A DNA stretch of 64,000 nt from Bacteroidota bacterium (GTDB lineage Bacteria > Bacteroidota > Bacteroidia > Chitinophagales > Chitinophagaceae): contig JAEZGS010000023.1 of assembly GCA_023437225.1 (NCBI GenBank), forward strand, positions 1 to 64,000. The letters are read 5' to 3'. The first letter of the stretch is position 1. The number at the start of each line of letters is the position of its first letter. This document shows, piece after piece, positions 50,718-60,576 of this stretch. The notes below the pieces were generated by a model. The model did not search any database. It was given only the letters and a program-made list of their open reading frames with translations, and was not told the DNA's origin. Both the position numbers and the translations under genes were made by a program.

Positions 50718-51764
50718 CTACTTTTCTTGTTGCTGTAGGTACTGTTGATAATCTTTTAGTAAGGGTCGCGATAGATCGCTCTGACTCGAGTACCAGCTCA
50801 TGTGTTTGTAATGTTGAAAGGATACCAGCTTGTGCACATAAGGAAGAGCTGCTTTGATCTGCTGTTCAATTCGCTGCATGTCGGCTGGCGTATTATTGAG
50901 CTGGAAGATCTCCACATCGGCCCAAAAATCGCCTTTAAAATTTCCTTTCTTATACAAAGCATCAACAGATGCCTGATAGTAAGCTTCGAGATCGGTTAGA
51001 GAAACATGTTCAACACCAACACCATCCTGTAACATGATCACCTGCAAATTTGATTTACCCAATTCCTGCATGAATTGCCCATATTGCGCCGGTGAACTAA
51101 GTTGATTGTTGAAGAAAGCTGCAATAGAGACCGGCTTGTCATTTAGCTGGTGTAGATAATTGGAGATGTTGTCGACAAAATTCTGCCGAAATATCGATGT
51201 TTTCTCTACACTATTATATGCATAGGGTTCGGGTTCATGCGGGATATACCACCCTTTAAAAGATGGGTGGTCCTTGTATTGATCGTAAACTTCCTTTGCA
51301 ATGAACTTGCAACGTTCGGCGTGAAGTTTGAGCCATTCGATGTTCGTTTGATTGCGCCAGTACTGATCACTAAAGTACAGGCCGAAGTGCACGTCCATGT
51401 TATTCGCTGCAGCTGCCTCCATGAAGGGTTGTAGCGCGTTACGATGGATGCTCGTGCTGAAATCATTGTTACTGTTGAACCAGGTGAGAGTTGTCCCGGA
51501 TGAATCGTTTTCATAAGAAAGAAACTGTATGATCACTGTATTCATACCAAGACTCTTCATTTCTTTGAACTGGTCGTCCCAGTTTTTTTTCGTCCAGTTC
51601 TCTTTTCGCCAAAAATCAATGAAACTTCCGGTAAATGCTGCCTTTCGTGCATTCGGAAGCAAGGGACCGGCAGTATCACCGGCCCTTATTTCCTTCTTGC
51701 TGCCACATGAAACAAAACATACAAACATCGTTATTGCGAGCACTATGAAATTGAATCGTCGCAT
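50718..51764 (-). CDS. DUF4434 lipoprotein, putative glycoside-hydrolase-like
   Basis: About 348 aa from the ATG at 51764; the frame opens further upstream, but this start begins a lipoprotein signal peptide (MRRFNFIVLAITMFVCFVSC, lipobox ending in Cys 20). The mature protein is a DUF4434-type TIM barrel: TGSFIDFWRKENWTKK, MNTVIIQFLSY, NMDVHFGLYFSDQYW, SFKGWYIPHEPEPYA (paired acids) and VIMLQDGVGVEH. DUF4434 is linked to clan-A-like glycoside hydrolases, but activity is untested as far as I know. It follows its paralogue after a single base (51765). Confidence 0.78.
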   Translation of the reverse strand: MRRFNFIVLAITMFVCFVSCGSKKEIRAGDTAGPLLPNARKAAFTGSFIDFWRKENWTKKNWDDQFKEMKSLGMNTVIIQFLSYENDSSGTTLTWFNSNNDFSTSIHRNALQPFMEAAAANNMDVHFGLYFSDQYWRNQTNIEWLKLHAERCKFIAKEVYDQYKDHPSFKGWYIPHEPEPYAYNSVEKTSIFRQNFVDNISNYLHQLNDKPVSIAAFFNNQLSSPAQYGQFMQELGKSNLQVIMLQDGVGVEHVSLTDLEAYYQASVDALYKKGNFKGDFWADVEIFQLNNTPADMQRIEQQIKAALPYVHKLVSFQHYKHMSWYSSQSDLSRPLLKDYQQYLQQQEK

Positions 51765-51765
51765 A

Positions 51766-52836
51766 TCAGATCTTCGGGTGATTTTTATCCAACCAGGATT
51801 TATAGTCGCTATACAATTTTGTTGAATTGGGCGATCCTGCATATGCTTTAGAACCAGGCTTGTTCATGATGCCGATGTATTGATACACGAGGATCTTATC
51901 TACAAACGGTGAGATGTCTTCCATTTGTTTGATGATCCTTGAATTGAAATCGGCCGGCATAAGATTGCCTTTGGTCTGATCCTCGAAATAGAACAACTCC
52001 ATATCGGCCCAAAGTCGCGCCCGTGAAGCCTTTTGGTGTGCCCTGTACAATCTTTCGAAGTATCTTCCGGCCTCCCCAAGTTTGGTGTGATTAACACCAA
52101 CGCCATCCTGGTAAGCAACGAGATCGATGTTCAATTTTTCCAACTGCCTTGCAAGTACATCATCGTCCTTTGCTTTGACAAGTCCATACGGCGCGATAAG
52201 ATTTACGGCTTCGGGTGTGAGTCGCTTAGCAAACTGTGAGCAATCATTCACATAGTTGATAAACTTATCGTCGAAGTATGGATTGAGATAGATCTCATTC
52301 GGAAAGTACCAGCCATAGAAACTTTTATGATGTCCATATCGCCTGCTGATCTCTTCCATTGATTTTTGTCGCAGTGTGCGTACTTCATTATCGGTCATCA
52401 ACTTTTCTGCATCGCGAACATTACCCCAATAGTCGTTACTGATAAAGAACTTGATGCCCACTTCATCCGCTGCTGTCAATACTGCTTCTAACGGATCGTC
52501 TGCTTTCATTTCAAACTTAGGAGCCAGCGGTGTATCGTAGTAGGCTTTGCCGTATGCTGCAACGCTCATCAATACAAGGTATTCCATGCCCAACTCAGCG
52601 ATCTCTCTTACTTTCTCCTTCCATTGTTCTGCAGTGAAGTTTCTCAATGCGGGATCCCAGTACCGTCCTTCTTCCTCGAGGTGATGTTGGAATTCAAACC
52701 AGCTACCGGCGATCGGTTTGATCTTAGAGTTCTTAACAGCCTTCTCCTGATTGATCTCTACGGGGGTTTTACATCCTCCAAGCATAACTGCAGGGATTGA
52801 CATTGCCGCGGTCTTCAGGAAATCTTGTCTTTTCAT
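51766..52836 (-). CDS. DUF4434 protein, second paralogue
   Basis: 356 aa. The N-terminus (MKRQDFLKTAAMSIPAVMLGGC) is a lipoprotein-type signal of the twin-Lys/Arg kind. The barrel shows ELGMEYLVLMSVAAYG, IKFFISNDYWGN, SFYGWYFPNEIYLN (Glu in NE), VAYQDGVGVNH and ARLWADMELFYF, parallel to the downstream paralogue at 50718. The pair probably attack related glycosidic bonds on the cell surface or in the periplasm. It lies between the TIG lipoprotein gene (35 bases upstream) and its paralogue. Confidence 0.78.
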   Translation of the reverse strand: MKRQDFLKTAAMSIPAVMLGGCKTPVEINQEKAVKNSKIKPIAGSWFEFQHHLEEEGRYWDPALRNFTAEQWKEKVREIAELGMEYLVLMSVAAYGKAYYDTPLAPKFEMKADDPLEAVLTAADEVGIKFFISNDYWGNVRDAEKLMTDNEVRTLRQKSMEEISRRYGHHKSFYGWYFPNEIYLNPYFDDKFINYVNDCSQFAKRLTPEAVNLIAPYGLVKAKDDDVLARQLEKLNIDLVAYQDGVGVNHTKLGEAGRYFERLYRAHQKASRARLWADMELFYFEDQTKGNLMPADFNSRIIKQMEDISPFVDKILVYQYIGIMNKPGSKAYAGSPNSTKLYSDYKSWLDKNHPKI

Positions 52837-52871
52837 AATTGCGAATTATTTTTTCTATTCGTTTGGATTAA

Positions 52872-53906
52872 TTAGATAAGACCGAGGTCATCAACATACA
52901 CTACGCCACCTCGACCACTCCATTCTACTATCCATACCTGGTCGAGCATTGCAGGACTTCCCAGTTCACTTAACGGGATGGTGAAGTCGGTCCATTCTCC
53001 TTCTTTAACGGTGATCGTTTTTCCTTTTGCGGAAGAACCGTTCAGTACGATGAGTATGTTCAATCCTTCGGAACCTGGCGCCCCGAATACGGATATTTTC
53101 AATGCTGTGTAATCGGCGAGGTTAATAGTTCCGCCACCCATTGCCATGGGAGCGCCATAGCCACCGGCAAAGTTGATGTGAACAGAATGGGTGCCTCGTT
53201 TTACATTCACCGTGTTTTGATAGTTTGCCGTACCGCCCCATCCGCCGGTCCAGAACATCGGGTTCATCGCATCGTCATAGATGATGAACTTGAATCCAAA
53301 AGCACCTGTTGATTGTGTAGTTCCTCCCGATGTGGTTACGTAGATATAAGATTGGGACACGTTTGCAGGTACCTTCACTTTTATCTCTGTCTTGGTACTC
53401 GACACGATCTCTGCTGTTGCAGTACCGAACTTTACATCAACAAGATTTGTGAACCAATCGCCCTTGATCGTTACTACATCATTCTCTGCACCGGACACGG
53501 GATCGAAGCTTGTGATCACAGGAGGTGGTTGGAGGATCACAAAGTTGTAAGTAGCCTGTCCGTAATTTGTATACACAGTAATTGGATTATCTGTAGCGCC
53601 CGGTAATGGGCCGGGTATCTTCACGGTGATTGAAGTATCGTTGGCCCAGATGAGTGAATCAGAGGCCAATACGCCATTGAAGTCGACTTTGTTTGTGGTC
53701 GACAGGTTGATGCCTTTGATCAGTACCCATTGTGAGTACCTGCCGGATTCGAGCGTTGATGTTCGATCCGCGAGTGTTGTGACACCCGTGATCTGTGGAG
53801 GTCTTGTGTCCATTGGAGTATCCTTCTTACAGGATACGAAGATGAATATGGATAAGAACAGTACAATGCTGTTCCTTGTATTTAGCAATCGATATATATT
53901 TTTCAT
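52872..53906 (-). CDS. IPT/TIG-domain surface glycan-binding lipoprotein
   Basis: 344 aa. Lipoprotein signal with lipobox FVSC (about residue 26). Two TIG/IPT beta-sandwich domains follow (about 38-125 and 128-205, the second with PVITSFDPVSGAENDVVTIKG). The last about 130 residues form a jelly-roll carbohydrate-binding-like domain, with VKRGTHSVHINFAGGYG, LADYTALKISVFG and GEWTDFTIPLSEL. It holds the SusE/F position after SusD and is likely a surface protein that presents glycans to the SusCD importer. Confidence 0.82.
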   Translation of the reverse strand: MKNIYRLLNTRNSIVLFLSIFIFVSCKKDTPMDTRPPQITGVTTLADRTSTLESGRYSQWVLIKGINLSTTNKVDFNGVLASDSLIWANDTSITVKIPGPLPGATDNPITVYTNYGQATYNFVILQPPPVITSFDPVSGAENDVVTIKGDWFTNLVDVKFGTATAEIVSSTKTEIKVKVPANVSQSYIYVTTSGGTTQSTGAFGFKFIIYDDAMNPMFWTGGWGGTANYQNTVNVKRGTHSVHINFAGGYGAPMAMGGGTINLADYTALKISVFGAPGSEGLNILIVLNGSSAKGKTITVKEGEWTDFTIPLSELGSPAMLDQVWIVEWSGRGGVVYVDDLGLI

Positions 53907-53935
53907 AATGAAGTATATTATTGATGAAGCGATTC

Positions 53936-55549
53936 TTACCAGCCAGGGTTATTGTCGGCAATAGCCTGGTTTGTGTTGAGCTCCGACTGAGGTATAGGCA
54001 GTAATAAGTTTCTTTCGGCTCTTAGTTTTGATATACTGTTTTGCTGAACAGTTATCTGGTTCATCACCGGAAGATATATGCCCCATCTTTTCAGATCGAA
54101 ATGACGAATGCTGTTTTCCAGTGCAAACTCACGTGCTCTTTCTTCCAAAACAAAGCTTCTGAAATCATCTTTACTCATTCCCTGCGGAGCATTGCTTGCT
54201 TTAGCGCGATTGCGAACCTGGTTGAGTTTGGCGTATGCCTCAGGTGAAGCGGCGTTAATTTCGTTCTCTGCTTCCGAATAGATCAACAATACTTCAGCAT
54301 AACGCAATAACGGATAGAATGCATCGCTTCTGCTGGAGGAGAAGTCGGCCACATCTTTATACTTTATCGTGAATGCTTTATCGTGACTGTTGCCGTCGTT
54401 GATATAGGTTACGCCATTTACAACCTGGTATTTGTCGGCCTGCCATGAAGGATAGAAAAGGTTGGTGCCATAAGCCATGTAATTATGCCAAACACCATCA
54501 ACAACGCGTGTGTCGTTCTCTTCGTAATTCTTGTAATGATTGTTTGTCATCCATACGGCGCCCATTCCGAATAACGACTCAGCATTAAAGTATGAGTGCA
54601 TGTCGTTGGTGAATACTGTACCTGCCAGCGACTGAAGTTCCCACATGTGTTCGGTCTTATTTCTATTCTCTCTTGTCCAGAGGTCTTTCCAATTAGTGAA
54701 CAAACTGTATTCATTGCTGTTAATCACTTCAAGTGCCTTGTCTCTTGCAAGTGTGAAGTATTCAGTGGAATTGAATTCCTCATGACCTGTTACCTGCCTG
54801 TTCTGATGAAAGTAAAAGCCATTGTCATTACCACCGCGAACTTTTATCTGCACACCTTTCATTGCCCCCGATGCCATCGTTAGATAAACTTTGGCGAGGG
54901 TTGCTTTGGCAACATACCTGTTAACGCGACCCACCTCACCTGATTTAGGATCACTTGCAGGCAACAATTTTTCTTCAGCATTCTTAAGATCGCTGATGAT
55001 TGCAGCATATACTTCTGCAACACTTGCACGTGGTACGTTACTGTTTGCGTCTACTGACAAAGATTGTAAGCGAAGAGGTACTCCACCATACAATCGAACT
55101 AGCTGGAAGTAAGACCATCCTCTTAGAAAATATGCTTCGCCAAGAACCCTTTCTTTGATCACAGGATCGATATCTGTAATGTTGACTACATTTTCAAGTA
55201 CTGTGTTGGCTCTCGATATGATGGTATAGCATCCAGTCCATGGACCATCAACACCCCAGAAGCCTTGTGGGTTGCCCACTCCGGAGGATCCCAGGAACCA
55301 GTCGACACCGCTGACATGATCATCATCGAGCAATGTCAGGTTCCAGAATGGCTGAATGAAAAGATTGAATGAATACAATTCATTATATACACCATTGATC
55401 GCTGCAATGGCATCTGTTTCGTTCTTATAGAAGTTTGCGGGCGACAGGAAGCTGTAAGGCACTTCCTCCAACTGCTTATTACATCCACCCCCTGCTAAGA
55501 GAAGTAGTGTAAGTAAGAGGGCGTTAAAAGATTTTATTACGTATTTCAT
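53936..55549 (-). CDS. susD: SusD/RagB-family nutrient-binding lipoprotein
   Basis: About 537 aa from the ATG at 55549, which begins a lipoprotein signal (LLLLAGGGC). Family marks are EEVPYSFLSPANFYKNETDAIAAINGVY, GEAYFLRGWSYFQLVRLYGGVPL, YAEVLLIYSEAENEIN and the closing EFALENSIRHFDLKRWG ... LLLPIPQSELNTN. SusD caps the SusC barrel on the outer surface and selects the glycan. It starts 17 bases after the susC-like stop. The glycan specificity cannot be told from sequence. Confidence 0.92.
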   Translation of the reverse strand: MKYVIKSFNALLLTLLLLAGGGCNKQLEEVPYSFLSPANFYKNETDAIAAINGVYNELYSFNLFIQPFWNLTLLDDDHVSGVDWFLGSSGVGNPQGFWGVDGPWTGCYTIISRANTVLENVVNITDIDPVIKERVLGEAYFLRGWSYFQLVRLYGGVPLRLQSLSVDANSNVPRASVAEVYAAIISDLKNAEEKLLPASDPKSGEVGRVNRYVAKATLAKVYLTMASGAMKGVQIKVRGGNDNGFYFHQNRQVTGHEEFNSTEYFTLARDKALEVINSNEYSLFTNWKDLWTRENRNKTEHMWELQSLAGTVFTNDMHSYFNAESLFGMGAVWMTNNHYKNYEENDTRVVDGVWHNYMAYGTNLFYPSWQADKYQVVNGVTYINDGNSHDKAFTIKYKDVADFSSSRSDAFYPLLRYAEVLLIYSEAENEINAASPEAYAKLNQVRNRAKASNAPQGMSKDDFRSFVLEERAREFALENSIRHFDLKRWGIYLPVMNQITVQQNSISKLRAERNLLLPIPQSELNTNQAIADNNPGW

Positions 55550-55566
55550 TGCATTAAGTTTTTTGG

Positions 55567-58500
55567 TTAGAATACACACCGTACTGAGAAAGTATATGTT
55601 CTTGCATTTGGATAACCACCCAGGTCAACACCATACAGTGCGGGGTTGTCGCCATAGCTGTTGATCTCCGGATCGTAACCGGTGTAATCTGTAATGGTAT
55701 ACAGGTTGTTGGCTCCGAGTGTGAGTTTGATCGATTGTACTCCTTTTATACGGGTCGGTACATTGTATCCAACACTAACGTTCTTTAATCGGATAAAGCT
55801 TCCATCTTCAATGAATCTTCTTGTGAACTTGATGTCGCGCTCATATGTTCTCCAGATCTTTGGACCGTTGGCGTTGCGGTTATCATTTTCTTCTCTCCAT
55901 GCGCCATCATACATTTCCTGTGTGATGTTTTTGAAGTCGCCATTACTAGCCATGAATCTTCTGTTCATGTTGATGATGTCATTGCCCTGAACGCTGTAGA
56001 TGAAGATGTTCAGATCGAAGTTCTTGTAACGGAAGCTGTTGGTGAATCCCAATACGAAATCAGGATTTACATCACCGATGATGGTTCTGTCGTTTTGAGT
56101 AAGTGCGGTAGGATCTCCATCGAGATCTTTGTATTTGATCTCGCCGATCATTTTACGGATCTGGCCATCGTTGTAGTTGGCAAATCGTGGATCGTGTCTT
56201 ACTTCGGCCTCATTGTCGTAATAGCCATCTTCTACATAACCATACAATGTTCCGATAGGCTGACCAGGAATTTGAATGAACGGTTGATCACCGGTAGATA
56301 TTCTTGATGCGAATTGCATGTCGACATTCTCTCTCAACGATACCACTTCGTTTCTGTTTACAGATACATTCAGGTTGGTGCTCCACTCCAATTCGCCGCC
56401 TCTTAACGGTGTGCCTTCGATGGATACTTCTATTCCCTTGTTACGAATTGTTCCGGCATTCACCAGTTGAACCGGGAAGCCTGATGAAAGCGGAGTAGGT
56501 GAATATTGAAGGAGATCAACTGTCTTCTTCACATAACCATCGATGTGGATGTTCAATGCATTTTTGAATAATCCAATATCAATACCCGCATTGTACGCGA
56601 TGGTTGTTTCCCATTTCAGATTAGGGTTGGCCGGGCCTGCCCAGTAATCGTCTGCAAAACCAGTCTGGATAGAGCCGCCAAACGGATAGCTGTAAGGACG
56701 CAATTTAGATAGGGATGAATAAACGCCGATGCCCTGGTTACCTGTCTTTCCATAACTAAAACGGAATTTCAGATCGCTCAGCGCTTTGAGATTGTTGGCG
56801 ATGAAATCTTCATTGATCGCTCTCCATGCGAAAGCCGCTGATGGGAAGTTCGACCACTTATTATTCTTACCGAATTTGCTCGATCCATCTCTGCGTATGG
56901 ATGCGGTGAAGATGTATTTGTTTTGAATGTTATAATTGATGCGCGATAACATGGAGATCAATGTTGATTGGTACCTGTCGTTGATCACCGGCATCTTCAC
57001 TTGACCCGCTTCAAGGTTTTCATTCTTCAACAGATCGCTGGTGAAATCCTGCGCTTCAACACGTTTGCTTTGGCCGTTCACGCGTTCGTATGTGAAGCCA
57101 GCCATGGCATCAAATGCATTATCGCCGATGTCTTTGCGGAAGGTCAGTAAGCTTTCGCTGATAAGACTATTATATGTTTCATCTGATTTCAGTCCCCAGC
57201 CTTTCACACCAAATCCTTCAAATATCGTTCTCGGATAATACTGGTCTCTTCCTGTGATCAGATAGTTGAATCCAAGGTTCTGGCGAAACTTGAGATCTTT
57301 AAGAAGATTTACTTCAGCGTAATTGGAACTGAAAACGTTTGTTGCGGAGATCTTGTTTAATACATCGTGTACATAGATAGAAGGGTTTGAGATGAAGTTA
57401 CCCATGCTACCAGAAGATCGTGCATCGCCCCATGTCAAAACTGAATCGATCGTGCTTGGATAAGTTATTGCAGCCCTCACAACACCTGCATCGGCATCAT
57501 CACTTTTTTCAGTGCCGGTCTTTACACCGTTCATGGTGCTGTTGCTTAAAGATGTGCTGGTACCGATCTTTACTTTACCCAGGTTTCTCATCATGTTGAA
57601 CGATAGTCCATACCTGTTGTAACCGGAGTTTTCGATGATACCATTTTGTTTGAGATAGTTAAGCGATAAGCTATGAAATCCTGATTCATTGCCACCAGAG
57701 ATGTTCACTGAATAATCCTGCGTAAATCCTCTTCTGAAGATCTCATCCTGCCAGTCTTTGCTTCGGCCTGCATAATCGTTGGGACCCTGCTTGTAGCTTG
57801 GACCCTGTGGTGTTGGAACGATTTTGCCAGGGTAAGGAAATTCATCTTCGGAATAATTCGCGCCAGCATATTTATTCGCATTTGTATAAGCGAGGTTTTG
57901 ATACAATGCATATTCGTAAGCGTTCAACATATCGAGTTTGCGTGTCACTTCCGACATTGATGCGCTGATGTTCACTTCGACTTTGTCTTTGCCTGTTCTT
58001 CCTCTGCGTGTAGTGATCAGTACCACACCATTCGCACCGCGGGAACCATAGATCGCGGTAGCAGATGCATCTTTCAGGATGTCGATAGATTCGATATCGT
58101 TGGGATTGAGAAACGACAAAGCGTTCACTGTTTGCTTCTCATCTGCGCCAATTGCTGCAGGTGTTGAATTTGAGTTGGAGTTATTGAATGGAATTCCATC
58201 AATAACATATAGAGGTTCTGTGCCGCCGAGGAAGGAGTTGGAACCGCGGATGCGAATGCTTAAGCCGGCACCAGGAGCGCCGTCGTTTTGTGTGATGTTC
58301 ACGCCGGCAAGTTTACCCTGCATGGCCTGTACGATGTTTGTTGGAGCTTCGCGAACAAGTTCATCTTTTCTCAGGCTTGATACGGCACCAGTGAGGTCGC
58401 GTTTCCGGGCAGTTCCGTATCCGATGATCACTACATCGGACATTTGGGCCGATGAGCTTCGCATATTCACGCTCACCTGGTTGGTTGAAGTGATGGTAAC

Positions 58501-58785
58501 CTCTTGTGTTTCCATTCCTACAAAAGAGATCAAAAGTTCGTTTCTATTAGAAGGAACGTTGATCGAAAACCGGCCGTTTGAATTGGTTACGGTAGCGAGA
58601 TTGGTTCCTTTTACGGTGATACTGGCACCTGTCAAAGGTTGAGCACTTTCATCCAGCACTACACCGGTCACAACACGAGATTGCGCGTAAGTAAGTGTGG
58701 AGAAAAGGCATAGCGTAAGAAATATGAAGGTCTTAATTGTGACCTTGCATCTGGCAAAGAAGCCAGGAATTTGTTTCTTCATCAT
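55567..58785 (-). CDS. susC: SusC/RagA-family TonB-dependent transporter
   Basis: 1072 aa. A signal peptide (about 35 residues) is followed by a CarboxypepD_reg-like domain (VVTGVVLDESAQPLTGASITVKG) and then a plug domain with TARKRDLTGAVSSLRKDEL and PLYVIDGIPFNN. The long C-terminal part is the 22-stranded barrel, ending in an aromatic strand TYTFSVRCVF with a terminal Phe. It imports a glycan across the outer membrane with TonB energy together with SusD. It follows the epimerase gene after 39 bases. Confidence 0.93.
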   Translation of the reverse strand: MMKKQIPGFFARCKVTIKTFIFLTLCLFSTLTYAQSRVVTGVVLDESAQPLTGASITVKGTNLATVTNSNGRFSINVPSNRNELLISFVGMETQEVTITSTNQVSVNMRSSSAQMSDVVIIGYGTARKRDLTGAVSSLRKDELVREAPTNIVQAMQGKLAGVNITQNDGAPGAGLSIRIRGSNSFLGGTEPLYVIDGIPFNNSNSNSTPAAIGADEKQTVNALSFLNPNDIESIDILKDASATAIYGSRGANGVVLITTRRGRTGKDKVEVNISASMSEVTRKLDMLNAYEYALYQNLAYTNANKYAGANYSEDEFPYPGKIVPTPQGPSYKQGPNDYAGRSKDWQDEIFRRGFTQDYSVNISGGNESGFHSLSLNYLKQNGIIENSGYNRYGLSFNMMRNLGKVKIGTSTSLSNSTMNGVKTGTEKSDDADAGVVRAAITYPSTIDSVLTWGDARSSGSMGNFISNPSIYVHDVLNKISATNVFSSNYAEVNLLKDLKFRQNLGFNYLITGRDQYYPRTIFEGFGVKGWGLKSDETYNSLISESLLTFRKDIGDNAFDAMAGFTYERVNGQSKRVEAQDFTSDLLKNENLEAGQVKMPVINDRYQSTLISMLSRINYNIQNKYIFTASIRRDGSSKFGKNNKWSNFPSAAFAWRAINEDFIANNLKALSDLKFRFSYGKTGNQGIGVYSSLSKLRPYSYPFGGSIQTGFADDYWAGPANPNLKWETTIAYNAGIDIGLFKNALNIHIDGYVKKTVDLLQYSPTPLSSGFPVQLVNAGTIRNKGIEVSIEGTPLRGGELEWSTNLNVSVNRNEVVSLRENVDMQFASRISTGDQPFIQIPGQPIGTLYGYVEDGYYDNEAEVRHDPRFANYNDGQIRKMIGEIKYKDLDGDPTALTQNDRTIIGDVNPDFVLGFTNSFRYKNFDLNIFIYSVQGNDIINMNRRFMASNGDFKNITQEMYDGAWREENDNRNANGPKIWRTYERDIKFTRRFIEDGSFIRLKNVSVGYNVPTRIKGVQSIKLTLGANNLYTITDYTGYDPEINSYGDNPALYGVDLGGYPNARTYTFSVRCVF

Positions 58786-58824
58786 GGCAAGTTTTGATTA
58801 GAGTTATTGGCAGCGATTGGTCGT

Positions 58825-60048
58825 TTAGTTTGAAATGTTGAGATCCTTTACAAGGAGGTCTTCGTTTTGAGTTGAGTATTTAGCTTCTATTTTTTCGAAC
58901 GTTTTCCAGAGTTGATAAAGGCCGCGTGGAATATGAAAGCAGCCTTTCCATTTACCACCTTTTAATGTCAGCAGCACTTCGCCGCGACGGTTCAGGTAAC
59001 CGAACCATTCTTTGTATTCGGGATCTCTGAAATGTTTCCAGGTATAGTCGTAAATGATATTGAACCATTTTAAGCATTCCGGTGAGCCGGTGTGTAGATA
59101 GCCTTTTGCGAGGGAGATGAGCGTTTCTATATGTACCCACCAAAGCTTCTGATCCCATTCAAGTTGTTGGGGAGGATAGCCAGAGCGGTCCATGAAATAC
59201 AATATGCCTCCGTATTTTTTGTCCCATCCGTATTCGATCATTTGGAGGGTGATGTCCACGGCTTTAGTGATCAGTTCGGGGCGATTGAATCTTTCGCCGA
59301 GGTCCATGATGAACCACATGGCTTCCAGTGCGTGACCCGGATTTACGAGTCGTCCTTCGAAGGTATCTGATAAACTGCCGTCAGCGGCATTGACATTCTC
59401 GACGATGATTCCAAGCTCTGGTTTATAAAAGACATCCATCACTTCGTGGATGCAGGTATCGACTGTCGAAAGGAGATAGTCTTGATCAAGCAGGTGTTCT
59501 ATTTCGAGAGCCAGGTTGCACAGGATCATGGGGAGCGCGAAATTTTTCAGATCGCGGGTGCCCGGATACGCTTTGTTCCATTTGCCCTTGGGGTTGCCCG
59601 ACTTGGCGATCACCTTATCAAAGGTAGATTTTGCGATGTCGGCGTATTCCTGGCTGTTGGTAGCACGGGCCAACTGACCGAATGCCATGGTGGCGAAAGT
59701 GTAAGAGAAAATGTTGTAGGGTTCGATGAGCGGCTTGCCATCTTCGGTGAGGGAAAAATACCAGTTAAGGTCGCCATCGTGGCCGAATTTCTTCAGGAAT
59801 TCGGCACCGTGAATGGCACAATCCAGCCATTCTTGTCGCGGCTCGACATTATTGTACAAGTATGAGAACATCCATACCTGCCGCCCCTGCAGCCAGATGA
59901 ACTTGTCTTTGTCGAACACCTTTCCATCTCTTTCCAGGCAGGTGTAGAAGCCGCCATGCGTTTTGTCGATCGAGTGTTCCAGCCAGAAGGGGATAATATT
60001 TTCCAGCAATTCATCCTTAAATGAAAGGGAGAGGTTGGGTAAAGGCAT
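58825..60048 (-). CDS. AGE-family N-acylglucosamine 2-epimerase
   Basis: 407 aa, the usual length for the family, with an (alpha/alpha)6-barrel texture. Motifs include HSIDKTHGGFYTCLERDG, FIWLQGRQVWMFSYLY, NPGHALEAMWFIMDLG and WDQKLWWVHIETLISLAKGYL, with the conserved His and Trp residues of the AGE/RnBP group. It interconverts N-acetylglucosamine and N-acetylmannosamine, or a related 2-epimer sugar pair. It is the first gene of the sugar operon, so the locus probably handles an amino sugar or mannose-type sugar. A cellobiose 2-epimerase-like role is the main alternative. Confidence 0.85.
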   Translation of the reverse strand: MPLPNLSLSFKDELLENIIPFWLEHSIDKTHGGFYTCLERDGKVFDKDKFIWLQGRQVWMFSYLYNNVEPRQEWLDCAIHGAEFLKKFGHDGDLNWYFSLTEDGKPLIEPYNIFSYTFATMAFGQLARATNSQEYADIAKSTFDKVIAKSGNPKGKWNKAYPGTRDLKNFALPMILCNLALEIEHLLDQDYLLSTVDTCIHEVMDVFYKPELGIIVENVNAADGSLSDTFEGRLVNPGHALEAMWFIMDLGERFNRPELITKAVDITLQMIEYGWDKKYGGILYFMDRSGYPPQQLEWDQKLWWVHIETLISLAKGYLHTGSPECLKWFNIIYDYTWKHFRDPEYKEWFGYLNRRGEVLLTLKGGKWKGCFHIPRGLYQLWKTFEKIEAKYSTQNEDLLVKDLNISN

Positions 60049-60151
60049 AGCAATCAGTTTTTTACTAAGGTTAAAGAGGGTTTTCCCGGGACGTGGATTT
60101 TAGAAGCCGGCACAGTAAACGTTTGGCCGTTTGAGAGAGAAGGTAGAAATA

Positions 60152-60161
60152 TTTAGCTAAA
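60152..60161. promoter_or_regulatory. Palindrome, candidate ROK operator and promoter region
   Basis: TTTAGCTAAA, a perfect 10-bp palindrome about 104 bases before the epimerase start. On the minus strand it sits between a TTG and a TACCTTC string spaced like the Bacteroidota -33 and -7 boxes. Binding by the ROK protein is inferred only. Confidence 0.3.
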
Positions 60162-60269
60162 CAACGTGCACTTTTAAAAAAATTTAATTTAGTTGGGCGT
60201 GGTTAGGGAACTTTTTTCAAGTAGTATACTGTGGATGATCTATGGGTCTCTGAAGTTGAAGTGGTTGAT

Positions 60270-60485
60270 CTATGAATTTGTTTCGCTTAACGGCTCCGAC
60301 AGCTCGGCAATGGTTTTTTTGGCTGCCTCCAGGCGTATCTTATTGTTTTTCAATTGCAATCTGGTGACCATGGTTTTTTCGATCTTATGGTGCAGGGGCA
60401 CAATGATCGCTGCAACGACGACCATTATAAGAAGCATCAATAGCGGAGAATCAAAGTAATATTGCATTTCTCCAAAAACAAGCAT
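60270..60485 (-). CDS. Small single-pass membrane protein
   Basis: 71 aa from the ATG at 60485; another ATG lies at 60467. One transmembrane helix (SPLLMLLIMVVVAAIIVPL) is followed by a charged helical tail with coiled-coil tendency (KNNKIRLEAAKKTIAEL). I do not recognise the family. It lies downstream of the terminator of the RRM gene. Confidence 0.4.
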   Translation of the reverse strand: MLVFGEMQYYFDSPLLMLLIMVVVAAIIVPLHHKIEKTMVTRLQLKNNKIRLEAAKKTIAELSEPLSETNS

Positions 60486-60531
60486 TCGCAGCGCAGGCTG
60501 GGCCGAGATATATGAGAGGGTCATAAAAACA

Positions 60532-60558
60532 CAAAAGCCCCAACGAGTGGGGCTTTTG
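60532..60558. terminator. Rho-independent terminator after the RRM gene
   Basis: CAAAAGCCCC, loop AACGAGT, GGGGCTTTTG: a 10-bp perfect stem 18 bases downstream of the minus-strand RRM gene. Confidence 0.85.
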
Positions 60559-60576
60559 ATTATGCGGAAGAATATC

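Noticed and set aside
58079..58642. 187-codon plus-strand frame inside susC
   Set aside because: It is antisense to the plug domain of a certain TonB-dependent transporter gene.
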